Source: Avimonas intestinalis
Lineage (GTDB): Bacteria; Bacillota; Clostridia; Oscillospirales; Acutalibacteraceae
DNA: 64,000 bases
Reading direction: 5' to 3'
NCBI GenBank assembly: GCA_904380375.1
Contig: CAJFID010000004.1
Span: 1 to 64,000 of the forward strand
In this document: piece after piece, positions 25,694-34,539 of the stretch
How the letters are laid out: every line of letters begins with the position of its first letter
Numbering within the stretch: the stretch's first letter is position 1
Position numbers and translations under genes: made by a program
The notes under the pieces: model-generated
The model's database searches: none
What the model saw: only the letters and a program-made list of their open reading frames with translations
What the model was told of the DNA's origin: nothing

Positions 25694-25811
25694 GACGGTA
25701 AACCCTATAGCCTACACAGCATCCGCGGCCTTTTATCCATCGGAACACGATGGCCGCGATAGCCGCAAACAATGCCGCCGCCAAGGCGGAAAACAAAGGA
25801 GTGCACACACG

Positions 25812-26159
25812 ATGATCCGACCAGCCAACCAACTGCCCGCCGAAAAGCGGGAGCATATGCGGGGCGGCGACGGGACGGTTACCTTAACGCCCGCCTTGCA
25901 GCCGGGGGATACCGCCGCCAAGCTGCGCCTGTTCTCCCGCATCACCCTGCCGGCAGGGGCCTCGATCGGCTACCACGTCCATGAGGGGGAAGAGGAACTG
26001 TTTTACTTCCTCTCCGGCACCGCCGAATTCAACGACAACGGGATGACGCACACCGTCCACGCCGGCGACGCGACCGTTACCGGCTCCGGCCAGGGGCATT
26101 CGGTACGCAACCTGGGGGAGGAACCGGTGGAGATCCTGGCGGTCATCGCCACGCTGTAA
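25812..26159 (+). CDS. Small single-domain cupin protein
   Basis: 115 residues. Cupin motif 1 appears as YHVHEGEEELFYFLSG (GxxxHxHxxxE type) and motif 2 as GDATVTGSGQGHSVRN (G-D...H). These residues normally bind one metal. Such stand-alone cupins include isomerases and sensor proteins; substrate not readable. AAAGGAG ribosome site. Confidence 0.9.
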   Translation: MIRPANQLPAEKREHMRGGDGTVTLTPALQPGDTAAKLRLFSRITLPAGASIGYHVHEGEEELFYFLSGTAEFNDNGMTHTVHAGDATVTGSGQGHSVRNLGEEPVEILAVIATL

Positions 26160-26274
26160 AAATCCCCCGCGCCTTGTTTCACTATAAACGATTCTCCGCG
26201 GAAAAGCAAGGGAATCGTCCGCGATCACCGGAATATTTTACCGCCGGCCGCCTTCCCGGCTGGGAGGGCACGCT

Positions 26275-26316
26275 AAAACCGCCCGCGCAGGAAGTATGGC
26301 CTGCGCGGGCGGTTTT
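26275..26316. terminator. Bidirectional terminator between cupin and lipoprotein genes
   Basis: 16-bp perfect stem (26275-26290 with 26301-26316), 10-base loop, A tract on one side and T tract on the other. Confidence 0.85.
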
Positions 26317-26354
26317 ATGCATCCGGCGGGAAGGCGTCACCGCGGACGGCAAGG

Positions 26355-27620
26355 CTAATCCTCTACCGGATACAGCAGCGTGGGGTTGGCGGCCAGCATC
26401 TCGCCGACCTCGGCCACCACGTTGGTGCGCGCCTGCATCCTGCGGTGTATTGCGCCGCCGGCGCTTTCCTGCTGTTTGATCTGCCAGTTGTCATAAAGCA
26501 CATAGGTCTCCTCCGGGCATTTGATTTTGAACAGCACCTTCCCGCTTTGATCCTCTTCCGATTCCACCCGCATGGCCGTACGGTACGCGCGGCCGACGCA
26601 CTCCGAAATTTCGGCCACCAGCTCCTCGTCGTACACCTGGAACTGGAGGGAGCCGCCCGCATCGGAGGGACAAGTCACTTCCACAAAGTAGCGGTTAGAA
26701 TAGTCCAGAACCTCCCCATTGGCGGAAAGGAAGCAAGATCCTTTCTCTCCTACACAAACAAACCGATCCTCCTCCGGGATGTACTGCATCGCTGTAAAAA
26801 CAGAATCGGCCACCGGCTCCCCATTCCGGTCCACCAGCCAAACGCCAATTTCCGCATGGACCGCCTTATGTTGGCAGGCGATATAGACCGTATCCTCGCG
26901 GGAGGGGGAGCGGACCGCGGTCAGCCCATAAAAGGCGAAGGGCGTGACCTCGTTTCCCTCAAAATCCAGCAGCGCGTACTGCTCGTCCGGGCCCCGGTCC
27001 AGCCCGATCCGGGCCACCAGCCGGTCGGTATCGGCAAAGGTAAGCTCGGTATACCGCGGCGGGATCCGGATATTTCCCTGCGCGTCCTTCAGCCCATAGA
27101 CCCGGTCCGGCACGGCATAATCGCCGTAGGCTTTCCCCTGCGGCCAGACGCAGGAGAAAATGCGAAAGCCGCTCTCCGGGTCGGTCGCCTCGTCCCTTTC
27201 CTCCGAATATTCCGCCGGCGAAAGGGCCGGGGGCATCACGTTTTCGGGTTCCTGCAAGGGATAACACGACGCCGCGCTCTCGGTTGGCGGCGCCGGGGGA
27301 TCCCCCTGTCCCGCGACGACAATGCGGCCGCCGGCCGCCTGGAGGGACGGATCCACCGGGGCCGTCGGCGTGCCGGACGGCTCCGCCGCGCCGTCCCCCG
27401 GCCCCGCAGGCTCCTGCCCAGCCGGCCCCTCCTCTTGGGGCGCTGTGGTGGAGGCGGCGCTCTCCGTCCCGGAAGGTTCCTCTTCCTTGCGGCAGCCGGC
27501 CAGAGCCGGCAGAAGCAAAAGGGCCAGCGCCAGGCAGACCGCCGTCAGGCGGATGAAAGCCGGCCGGCGGCCGGCCTCGCGCGTCGGGGGGCAGCCTGCC
27601 CGGGAAAAAAAAGAACGCAT
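26355..27620 (-). CDS. Lipoprotein with WG-repeat-like beta domain
   Basis: 421 residues. Long basic N-terminus, hydrophobic core and lipobox ALAGC (about residue 43), then a Pro/Ala/Glu/Thr linker to residue 110. The rest has strands of the type VYGLKDAQGNIRIPPRYTEL and YALLDFEGNEVTPFAFYGLT, the spacing of WG repeats (a beta-propeller-like surface fold). Surface exposed, ligand unknown. Own promoter at 27697-27725. Confidence 0.75.
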   Translation of the reverse strand: MRSFFSRAGCPPTREAGRRPAFIRLTAVCLALALLLLPALAGCRKEEEPSGTESAASTTAPQEEGPAGQEPAGPGDGAAEPSGTPTAPVDPSLQAAGGRIVVAGQGDPPAPPTESAASCYPLQEPENVMPPALSPAEYSEERDEATDPESGFRIFSCVWPQGKAYGDYAVPDRVYGLKDAQGNIRIPPRYTELTFADTDRLVARIGLDRGPDEQYALLDFEGNEVTPFAFYGLTAVRSPSREDTVYIACQHKAVHAEIGVWLVDRNGEPVADSVFTAMQYIPEEDRFVCVGEKGSCFLSANGEVLDYSNRYFVEVTCPSDAGGSLQFQVYDEELVAEISECVGRAYRTAMRVESEEDQSGKVLFKIKCPEETYVLYDNWQIKQQESAGGAIHRRMQARTNVVAEVGEMLAANPTLLYPVED

Positions 27621-27696
27621 CGTTCTCCCACCTTTACAACATGTTTAAGCAAAAAGCAAAAATGGCGGTCAATCGGGAAAGCGTCTTTACTTTTTT

Positions 27697-27725
27697 AGTA
27701 TACCGTTTCGGGGCTATTGCGGCAA
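27697..27725 (-). promoter_or_regulatory. Promoter of the WG-repeat lipoprotein gene
   Basis: Minus strand TTGCCG (27725-27720), 17-base spacer, TATACT (27702-27697). Confidence 0.6.
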
Positions 27726-27931
27726 GCCTTTTTGCAAACTCTATCGTGAAATATACAATACTTATTCCAATAATAGATAATATTTGCTTTTTTATTTGGC
27801 TGCATTGCCAAATACAGCTTTTTGAGTTTTTTCCTTTTTTCTTCTTGCTTTTTGGCCCGCCTGAATGGGCCGCCTCTCCGGAAGCCGTCCCGAAAAGGCC
27901 CGGCTTTTTCTTGGAATTCCTGCGATGCACC

Positions 27932-27960
27932 TTGCCCAGAAGCGGAAAAAAAGATATAAT
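27932..27960 (+). promoter_or_regulatory. Promoter of the TVP38-cardiolipin synthase operon
   Basis: TTGCCC at 27932-27937, 17-base spacer, TATAAT at 27955-27960, about 100 bases before the ATG. The AT-rich divergent gap of 440 bases holds this and the opposite promoter and no gene. Confidence 0.65.
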
Positions 27961-28058
27961 AAAAATCTCAAGCCATTTTCGCAGGGGCCTGCCGCGCACG
28001 GCCCCGACGGGACGGCCGGCGTTCCTGCCCGCCGTCAACGCCGAACGGAGGAAGCCGC

Positions 28059-28916
28059 ATGCAGAAAAAGAAAAACCGCCCTTACTGGACCCTGCTGGCG
28101 CTGGGCCTGGTGGTAGCGGTCGCCGCCGTCCTGGTATTCCAAATCCTTGATATGGACCAGGAAGCGTTTGCAGCGCGTTTTAAGGATTCCCTGGCGGCTA
28201 TCCCGATCCTCCTCGGCCTATACCTGCTCAAGGCGGCGACGGTGGTCCTGCTGCCCCAGCCGCTGGTTTATCTGCTGACCGGCTTGCTTTTCTCTCCCCT
28301 GGTGGCTTTTCTGCTGACGCTGCTTTTTTTGCTGATGGAGTTTTCAATGGATTATTTTATCGGCCGGCGCTTCGGGAAAAAATGGCTGGATAAGCTGCTT
28401 TCCCTGCTGCGGGGACGCAACCGGATCCTGGACCGGCTGCTGGCGCTGGATGCCCTCGACCGGTTTGGCTCGATCGCGGCGCTGCGGCTGCTGCCGGGGA
28501 TTTCGACCGACAGCGTTAGCCTGCTGGCCGGGGCTCAAAATGTAAAATTTTCCCGGTATTTGGCCGCATCCTACGTCGGGGCGCTGCCCCAGGCGGTCAC
28601 GGTGACGCTGATGGGCGCCTCCGCGCACGACCCGCTCTCCCCCCAATTCCTGATCCCCATGGGGGTATTCCTGCTCGCGCTGTTGGTCACCTGGGCCGTT
28701 TACCGCTGGTTCACCCGTACCAAAGCCGCCGGCAAAAAGGCCGGCGCCGCCGGGAAGGATCCGGTTTGTATACAAGAGGAGCCGCTCCCCGCCGGCCCGG
28801 AGGAAAAAGCACCGGCGGCAGGCTGCGGGGAGAGGAAACGGAAGCCGGCGCCAGCGCCGGAACATCCGTGGGAGGAAAACGCCGCAGCCGCGGGAAAGGA
28901 AGGGGCAGAGCCATGA
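28059..28916 (+). CDS. TVP38/TMEM64-family (DedA-like VTT) membrane protein
   Basis: 285 residues. Several membrane segments, with the VTT-domain features F-G-x-x-x-x-x-x-x (IGRRFGKKWLDKLL) and RLLPGISTDSVSLLAGAQNV (R-x-x-P-x-x-x...NxxAG type) followed by FSRYLAASYVGALPQAV. The family moves or flips lipids such as undecaprenyl phosphate or phosphatidyl lipids. A 70-residue charged Pro/Glu/Lys tail is cytoplasmic. Its stop overlaps the next start (ATGA at 28913-28916), so it is translationally coupled to cardiolipin synthase, which fits a shared lipid role. Confidence 0.85.
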   Translation: MQKKKNRPYWTLLALGLVVAVAAVLVFQILDMDQEAFAARFKDSLAAIPILLGLYLLKAATVVLLPQPLVYLLTGLLFSPLVAFLLTLLFLLMEFSMDYFIGRRFGKKWLDKLLSLLRGRNRILDRLLALDALDRFGSIAALRLLPGISTDSVSLLAGAQNVKFSRYLAASYVGALPQAVTVTLMGASAHDPLSPQFLIPMGVFLLALLVTWAVYRWFTRTKAAGKKAGAAGKDPVCIQEEPLPAGPEEKAPAAGCGERKRKPAPAPEHPWEENAAAAGKEGAEP

Positions 28917-30487
28917 AAAAACAGCAGGATCACGCGCGCCAGGACCATCCGCTCGCAGCCGCCGGCGCCTTTGCCACCTATTTGCGCATCGGGATCATCG
29001 GCCTGCTGGTGCTGATCCAGCTGGCGCTGATGTGGGCGATTACCTATTTCCTGCGGACAAGCGCCGCGTTCCTTTACATTTTCTTTGATATCGTGGCCCT
29101 GTTTACGGTCGTTTCCCTCATCAACCGCCACGACAGTTCCGCCTACCGCATCGCCTGGCTGGTGATCGTCCTGACCATCCCGATTTTCGGCCTGCTGCTC
29201 TACTTCGCATGGGGGCGGGTGGACTTCAATAAAAAGGAAAAGGGCGCCTTTAAGGAATCCTTTATGCTGGGGTTTTCGCTCCTCCCCCAGGAGGAAAAAG
29301 CCGCCTCTGCCTTCCAGGAGCAGTGCCCGGGGTGCAAAACCTATGCCGGGGCGCTCAGGGAAAACGGCTATCCCCTGTACGACAGCACGGCCGCGCGTTA
29401 CTTCCCCAGCGGGGAGGAATATTTCGAGCAGCTGGAACAGGACCTGAAGGAGGCAAAGGATTTCATCTTCCTGGAATATTTTATTGTGGCGACCGGCGTC
29501 CTCTGGGACCGGATCCATCAGATCCTGCTGGAAAAAATCCAGCAGGGGGTCGAGGTGCGGATCCTGTACGACGACGTCGGCTGCTTCTTCAAAATCCCGG
29601 ACAATTTTGATAAGCTGCTGCGGGCAGAGGGCTTCAAGGCGGCGGTCTTCAGCCCCGCCCACCGCTTTGTTTCGGATTTTTACATGAATTACCGCAACCA
29701 CCAGAAGATCGTGGTCATTGACGGCCAGGTCGGCTACTGCGGCGGGGTGAACCTGGCGGACGAATACATCAACATCCATTCCAAATTCGGGCATTGGAAG
29801 GACGTGGGCATCCGGCTCGAGGGCAGCGCCGTGCGCAGCCTGACCGTCATTTTCCTGCAGATGTGGGACGTCTCCGTCCACCATGTGGGGGAGGACTTTT
29901 CCCGCTACCTGCTCGAACGCCCCGTCTCCGGCGCACAGGGCTTCTTCCAGCCCTACGCGGACGGGCCGGCCAACAACCCTCGCAACCCCGCGCTTGACCT
30001 GATCCGCCAGGCGGCGGGCGGCGCGCGGGATTACCTCTGGCTGACCTCCCCCTACCTGATTATTGACCACGACCTGAGCGACGACCTCTGCCTGACGGCC
30101 CGCAGCGGGGTCGACGTACGGATCATCACCCCCGCTATCCCCGACCACTGGTACGTCGGGGTGGTCAACCGGGAAAACTACCGCCATCTCTTAGAATCCG
30201 GCGTGCGGATCTACGAATATACCCCCGGCTTCATCCACGCCAAGCTGATGGTGTTTGACGACCAGTGCGCCACGGTGGGCTCGGTCAACCTGGACTTCCG
30301 CAGCCTGTTCCTCCATTACGAAAACGGGGTGCTTGTTTATGACGCGCCCGCCGTAGCGGACGTGAAAAGGGACATCGAGCATACCCTGTCCCTCTCCCGC
30401 GAGATCACCCTTGAGGAGGTGCTGCACCGCCCGTGGTACCGCAAGCTCACCGGGGCGGTGTTCAACCTCTTCGCCCCGCTGATGTAA
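28913..30487 (+). CDS. cls: Cardiolipin synthase (phospholipase D family)
   Basis: 524 residues. Joins two phosphatidylglycerols into cardiolipin at the membrane. Two N-terminal membrane segments (about residues 25-47 and 52-90, PLDNc-type), then two HKD motifs: NHQKIVVIDGQVGYCGGVNL and HAKLMVFDDQCATVGSVNLD. Length and the end (RPWYRKLTGAVFNLFAPLM) are normal for Firmicute Cls. Start at ATG after AAAGGAAGGGG. A strong hairpin terminator follows. Confidence 0.93.
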   Translation: MKKQQDHARQDHPLAAAGAFATYLRIGIIGLLVLIQLALMWAITYFLRTSAAFLYIFFDIVALFTVVSLINRHDSSAYRIAWLVIVLTIPIFGLLLYFAWGRVDFNKKEKGAFKESFMLGFSLLPQEEKAASAFQEQCPGCKTYAGALRENGYPLYDSTAARYFPSGEEYFEQLEQDLKEAKDFIFLEYFIVATGVLWDRIHQILLEKIQQGVEVRILYDDVGCFFKIPDNFDKLLRAEGFKAAVFSPAHRFVSDFYMNYRNHQKIVVIDGQVGYCGGVNLADEYINIHSKFGHWKDVGIRLEGSAVRSLTVIFLQMWDVSVHHVGEDFSRYLLERPVSGAQGFFQPYADGPANNPRNPALDLIRQAAGGARDYLWLTSPYLIIDHDLSDDLCLTARSGVDVRIITPAIPDHWYVGVVNRENYRHLLESGVRIYEYTPGFIHAKLMVFDDQCATVGSVNLDFRSLFLHYENGVLVYDAPAVADVKRDIEHTLSLSREITLEEVLHRPWYRKLTGAVFNLFAPLM

Positions 30488-30527
30488 ACGATGCCGTCCG
30501 ACGGCTAAAGCCGCCAAAAATGCAAAA

Positions 30528-30564
30528 CGAAGCCCCTCTTTCCCAAAGGAAAAGAGGGGCTTCG
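30528..30564 (+). terminator. Terminator of the cls operon
   Basis: 13-bp stem CGAAGCCCCTCTT with AAGAGGGGCTTCG, 11-base loop; weak T run after it. Confidence 0.7.
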
Positions 30565-30641
30565 GCATATAGCTGCCATGAAGCGGTTATCCGGCGCAAG
30601 GGACCTCGGCCAAAGGGAGGCCGCCCCGCTACCGCGGGATC

Positions 30642-30730
30642 CGCTCCTATCCCCACTATCGCGGGGACAAGCGTCCTATCCCCACTACCGCGGGGACAAG
30701 CGTCCTATCCCCACTACCGCGGGGATAGGA
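30642..30730. repeat. Three tandem 29-base hairpin repeats
   Basis: Units at 30642-30670, 30671-30699 and 30700-30730 share TCCTATCCCCACTA(C/T)CGCGGGG. Each has a CCCC/GGGG hairpin. The first two are joined by ACAAGCG, and the third ends in a full dyad (TCCTATCCCC...GGGGATAGGA). No spacers, so not a CRISPR array. The last unit overlaps the stop codon of the DUF2752 gene (30714). Confidence 0.85.
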
Positions 30731-31109
30731 CGGAAAAGGCAGGCAGGTTGCGCAGCACTCCAAACAGGAGGAGCAGCGCAATCATCCCATAGACCAGGAC
30801 GGCCTGCCAACGGGACAGCCGGCTGTCCCCGGTACGTATGTACCGTACCACGCTGACGGCCAGCACCGCCATCCCGGGCGGCAGCAGGACGAACAGCGCC
30901 ATATTGCTGTAAAAGGCGCCCGCAAAATCCAACCGCAGCAGCGCCAGGCAGAAGCGGGAAACCCCGCAGCCGGGGCAGTACAGCCCCGTCAGCGCATGGA
31001 TGGGGCAGGGGATCCCCTCGCCGGTCAGCCAAACAAACAAAGCGTACCCGCCGCCGGCCAGGCAAAGGACCGCCGCCCACCGAATGACCCGCAGCGCCCG
31101 TGCTTTCAT
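30714..31109 (-). CDS. DUF2752 membrane protein
   Basis: 131 residues with three to four membrane segments. Family signature CPIHALTGLYCPGCGVSR (C-P-x-x-x-x-T-G-x-x-C-P-G-C-G-x-x-R), then a second part FYSNMALFVLLPPG as usual for DUF2752. Function unknown. It starts four bases after the stop of the DUF4234 gene, a pairing seen repeatedly in Clostridia, so they form one operon. Confidence 0.88.
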   Translation of the reverse strand: MKARALRVIRWAAVLCLAGGGYALFVWLTGEGIPCPIHALTGLYCPGCGVSRFCLALLRLDFAGAFYSNMALFVLLPPGMAVLAVSVVRYIRTGDSRLSRWQAVLVYGMIALLLLFGVLRNLPAFSVLSPR

Positions 31110-31113
31110 CGCA

Positions 31114-31524
31114 TTACTGCATGGGAGGCTGCTGCATCGGAGGTTGCTGCATGGGAGGCATGGGGGGCTGCATCGGCGGCTGCATGGTAGCGATCAGGTT
31201 ATTGATCTCATTCTGCATCAGGGCCCAGCCGATGATCGGGAAAACCAGCTCAAGGATTAAGTACAAAACGCCGCTGTTGCTGCTCGGCCAGCCGCGCATC
31301 TGCTTGGCGATGTCGATTTTCTCCCCCATCTTGTACGCCCAATAAATCCCGTAAATGTTGCAGGTAATCAGGGAGAGAAGGAACGCCACGCCGCCGGAAG
31401 CGTAGCCCGGACGGGCGACCAGGACGTTGGAGTCCTCGGTGAGCATAATGTACCAGTAGATGCCATAAATGCCGCAGGTGACAATGCTGAGAATGATGCA
31501 GACGGGAATGCTTCTTTGTCTCAT
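31114..31524 (-). CDS. DUF4234 membrane protein with Met-Gln-Pro repeat tail
   Basis: 136 residues. Three to four hydrophobic segments with the DUF4234 pattern (IILSIVTCGIYGIYWYI near the N-terminus, repeated later as LLSLITCNIYGIYWAYKMGE). The tail is a run of QPPM units rich in Met, Pro and Gln (residues 113-136), probably disordered. Start after GAGGAGGG. Promoter at 31553-31581. First gene of the pair with DUF2752. Confidence 0.88.
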   Translation of the reverse strand: MRQRSIPVCIILSIVTCGIYGIYWYIMLTEDSNVLVARPGYASGGVAFLLSLITCNIYGIYWAYKMGEKIDIAKQMRGWPSSNSGVLYLILELVFPIIGWALMQNEINNLIATMQPPMQPPMPPMQQPPMQQPPMQ

Positions 31525-31552
31525 TTTTGACCCTCCTCTAGACTTTGCCTTC

Positions 31553-31581
31553 ATTGTACCGTAGGAGTTATCCCCTGTCAA
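31553..31581 (-). promoter_or_regulatory. Promoter of the DUF4234-DUF2752 operon
   Basis: Minus strand TTGACA (31581-31576), 17-base spacer, TACAAT (31558-31553), 28 bases before the ATG. Confidence 0.8.
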
Positions 31582-31680
31582 TGGATTCTCGAGGATTATT
31601 CGCAATTCCGTCCCAGTTATAGGAAACGTTTCTTGTGAAATTTCCACATATTCCCTTGTACTAGGGCCCTCTCGTTCCGT

Positions 31681-32604
31681 TTAATTAAAATCGGATGCAA
31701 TCACCTTGCCGCACCCTTCGGGGGAATAAACCCACCGGTCTATGTGGCCGCTGGTCAGGAAATACCGGGGCGGCGCCTTGGCCGCTGGCGCGTCCGCCGT
31801 ATCAATAATCACCAGCTTGAGCTTCATCTTTTCCGGAAGGATGCTCTTGATGTATACGCCCGCCTGCTGGCCCGGCCTGACCCCCTCCCGCGGCTCGGCC
31901 AGGCCGGCGAGGTTGGGGGTGAGTTCCACAAACACCCCGTACTCTTCCACCGACCGAATGACCCCGGCCACGGTTTCCCCCTGCTCAAACAGGGCGGCGT
32001 TTTCTTCCCAGGTGCCCAGCAGCTCCCGCTGGGAAAGGCAGATCCGGCCGTTGTCCAGCGAGGATACCACGCCGAAAATGTCCATCCCCGCATCAAACCG
32101 GTCGGAGGGGTGGGATATCCGGCTGACCGACAGGCTGGCGATCGGCATCAGCGCGGGAAGCCCGCAGCCCACGTCGCAGAACGCGCCGAAGGACTCCAGC
32201 CGGGTGACCCGCGCCGGGATGACATCCCCGCAGCGCAGGCCGTCCAGGTACTCCGCCCGGCATTTCTCCTGCGCCTCCCGCCGGGAAAGGACGGCCCGCC
32301 GCCCGCCGTCCGGCATGTCCTCAAAGCCCTTTACCACAAAGCATACCGGCTTGCTTACCCGTGAGATCAGCGCGATATCCCGCGTCGTCCCCTCCACAAT
32401 GCCGACCGCGCCGTCGTAATAGGGGATCACGCCCGGCATACAGGGCAGTTCTACATGCAGGTTATGGCCCGCGTCGCACAGCACCGCGCGCGCCTCAAGG
32501 ACACGCCCCTCAAGCGCCGCTTCCGCCAAGCCGGAGGCCGTGCGCAGCGCGTTTTGGTTCCGCGGGGTATTTAGGAGCTGTCCCTCCGGATAATAACGGT
32601 TCAT
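31681..32604 (-). CDS. S1 RNA-binding domain protein
   Basis: 307 residues. The middle holds an S1 domain (residues about 125-195: GDVIPARVTRLESFGAFCDV, LMPIASLSVSRI) and a second partial one (about 210-265: GETVAGVIRSVEEYGVFVEL, LAGLAEP). N-terminal region may be a degenerate S1-like barrel. It resembles ribosomal-S1-like or YugI-like RNA-binding proteins of Firmicutes. Expected to bind single-stranded RNA or the ribosome; not an essential 30S S1. Monocistronic as far as seen. Confidence 0.85.
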   Translation of the reverse strand: MNRYYPEGQLLNTPRNQNALRTASGLAEAALEGRVLEARAVLCDAGHNLHVELPCMPGVIPYYDGAVGIVEGTTRDIALISRVSKPVCFVVKGFEDMPDGGRRAVLSRREAQEKCRAEYLDGLRCGDVIPARVTRLESFGAFCDVGCGLPALMPIASLSVSRISHPSDRFDAGMDIFGVVSSLDNGRICLSQRELLGTWEENAALFEQGETVAGVIRSVEEYGVFVELTPNLAGLAEPREGVRPGQQAGVYIKSILPEKMKLKLVIIDTADAPAAKAPPRYFLTSGHIDRWVYSPEGCGKVIASDFN

Positions 32605-32934
32605 GTTCCTTGACCATTCCTTTCTTGATGGAGCCGCGCAGGGTTGCCGGAAACGGCCCATCTGCGCCGCCGGCTATGCTCCGCCGCCTTCTCCGCGGAT
32701 AAGCGCCGCGCCCCTTTCCTCATTACCCCATCTATATGCGCCGCGGCTTGCCCGCAGACCGGGCACCGGAAATTTTTCTGAGCCGCCGGTTTTCCTGAGG
32801 GGGCCCGCGTATGCCTAAATGCAAAGGCCGGTAGGGCCGGCTTTCCAGAAACGCACAGGGTCCCCTGCGCATCCCTGTACGCTGCAAATTCCGGCAGATT
32901 GAACCTTTCCGCTTAAAAATCCGTCTATATATAT
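32605..32934. other. Intergenic stretch without a gene
   Basis: High-GC DNA between divergent genes. No coding region found. Only weak GGCCGG-type dyads near 32825-32843. Confidence 0.6.
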
Positions 32935-32946
32935 GAAACCGGTTTC
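32935..32946. promoter_or_regulatory. Perfect palindrome GAAACCGGTTTC before the ECF sigma gene
   Basis: 12-base dyad with central CG, 34 bases before the ATG. The form is that of LacI-family operators. No LacI gene is in the window, so binding is speculative. Confidence 0.4.
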
Positions 32947-32979
32947 CCGCAAGACAACGTCCGAAAAGGGAGGGACAGT

Positions 32980-34245
32980 ATGGACGAATTTGCGCAGCTG
33001 CTGGCGCGGCATCGGAACGCCCTGGAACGCTTTGTCCGGTTCCGGGTGAGCAACGCCTTTGACGCGGACGACATTATACAGGAAGCCTGCCTGAGCGCGT
33101 ACCGGAGCTTCCCGGCGCTGAAGGATGCGTCAGCATTCAAGCCGTGGCTCCTCCGCATTGCCCGCAGCAAGTGCTGCGACTATTTCCGCCAGCTGGCAAA
33201 GGCCGCGGAAATCCCGCTCGACGGAATCGCGGAAAAGCGTCTATCCTACGGGCGGATGGGCGTTACAATGGCAAGCCCGGTGGAAGAAACGCTCCAAAAG
33301 CTGGGATACAAAGATCAGCAGGTGTTAACCCTGTACTATTACCGCGGGCTTGCGCAGCGCGAGATTGCCAAGCGGCTGAGCGTCCCTGTAGGCACGGTGA
33401 AAAGCCGGCTGCATACCGCCAAAGCAAATTTCAAGGCGCTGTATCCCGCCCCGCAAATTACAGAAAAAGGAGGAAACCCTATGAAATCGCTTCCCGAATA
33501 CCTGCCCGCCTATACTATCCAGCAATCCGACAAAGCCCCCTTTGCCGTCAGGTTTGAAGAGCTGACAGGCTGGTTTATTATCCCCCGGATGCATGAAATG
33601 TGTACCTGGGCGCAGTATGATATGCCGGAAAGGAAGATCACAGACATCTATTCGTCTACAGTGGAAAAAAAGGTGGTCCTGCATGGGATTGAAGGCGTGG
33701 AAATAAAAAATACCCATCGCAAAGCCGGCGCCGGCCCGGACGAAGCGGCCGTGTTTTTCTTCATTGCGCAGCTTACGGACCGCTATTGCCGCTGGCTCGG
33801 AAACCGTTACTGGGAAGACGGGGCAGAACATATCCTGACCTTCCTGGACGGGGACGAATTCCTCAGCGCATGGGGCGCGGGAGAGAACAACGCTGGGGAA
33901 CCGGTGGACATGAGGCCCCGCGGCCTGATCGCCCGCAGCGGGGATAAGATTTCGTCCGACAGGGACACGGCCACCGACTGCGTAGGGAGGTACAGCGTCC
34001 GCCTCGCCGGCAAAACCTACGATACCAACCTTTTGATCAGCCTTTTCCACGGCGGCCCCCTCACCGAGCAGTATATTGATAAAACGGGGCGCACCGTCCT
34101 CTGGCGGCGGTTTAACCGCGACGACTGGGAGATTGGGAAGTACGGGATGAAATGGAGCGAACGATTCCCGGAAAACCAGCGCATCACCGTAAACGGCGCA
34201 ACGTATGTGCATTGGTACGACTGCATCAGCGACTATGTCTGCTAA
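32980..34245 (+). CDS. ECF sigma-70 factor with a 250-residue C-terminal domain
   Basis: 421 residues. Region 2 at about 8-75 (DADDIIQEACLSAYRSFPAL, then PWLLRIARSKCCDYFR) and region 4 at about 103-155 (LAQREIAKRLSVPVGTVKSR). From residue 168 a separate domain follows: MKSLPEYLPAYTIQQSDKAP to the conserved-looking end GRTVLWRRFNRDDWEIGKYG and TYVHWYDCISDYVC. Such sigma factors with this extra domain occur in Clostridia; from memory the Met at the join is also conserved. Codon 168 (ATG, 33481) has a perfect AAGGAGG seven bases upstream, so the C-terminal domain may also be made alone and act as regulator or sensor. No anti-sigma gene adjoins. Confidence 0.85.
   Translation: MDEFAQLLARHRNALERFVRFRVSNAFDADDIIQEACLSAYRSFPALKDASAFKPWLLRIARSKCCDYFRQLAKAAEIPLDGIAEKRLSYGRMGVTMASPVEETLQKLGYKDQQVLTLYYYRGLAQREIAKRLSVPVGTVKSRLHTAKANFKALYPAPQITEKGGNPMKSLPEYLPAYTIQQSDKAPFAVRFEELTGWFIIPRMHEMCTWAQYDMPERKITDIYSSTVEKKVVLHGIEGVEIKNTHRKAGAGPDEAAVFFFIAQLTDRYCRWLGNRYWEDGAEHILTFLDGDEFLSAWGAGENNAGEPVDMRPRGLIARSGDKISSDRDTATDCVGRYSVRLAGKTYDTNLLISLFHGGPLTEQYIDKTGRTVLWRRFNRDDWEIGKYGMKWSERFPENQRITVNGATYVHWYDCISDYVC
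33467..33483 (+). promoter_or_regulatory. Strong internal ribosome binding site in the ECF sigma gene
   Basis: AAGGAGG at 33467-33473, seven bases, then ATG at 33481 in frame with the sigma factor. It would start a 254-residue C-terminal product. Confidence 0.7.
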
Positions 34246-34350
34246 AATAAGCATCCAACGGGAAAGCCGGCGGTATCTCCCCTGCGGGCAAAGCCCCATG
34301 ATCTCCGCCGCATCCAAGGCGTATGTGCGCCAGCCGCGCGCAGGCTGTAC

Positions 34351-34390
34351 AAAAGAGGAGGCAGGGGTGTTCACCCCTGCCTCCTCTTTG
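34351..34390. terminator. Terminator of the ECF sigma gene
   Basis: 18-bp perfect stem (34352-34369 with 34372-34389) and two-base apparent loop, rich in G/C, with T run. Symmetric, so it may also stop rsmI transcription. Confidence 0.85.
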
Positions 34391-34539
34391 ATTCCCCCTT
34401 TGGCCGCGCGGTCAAGAGCGTCAAAAAGCGGAAGCCCCTCCGGCGACAGCCTTCCACCAGTATGCGCCCTTCTCCTCGGCAGCCCTCCGGAAAGGCATAT
34501 CCACAGCCAAGGAAAGCCCGCCGCGTCCGCAGGCTTTCC

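Noticed and set aside
30642..30730. Short CRISPR array
   Set aside because: Units are directly adjacent with no spacers of their own and no cas genes are in the window.
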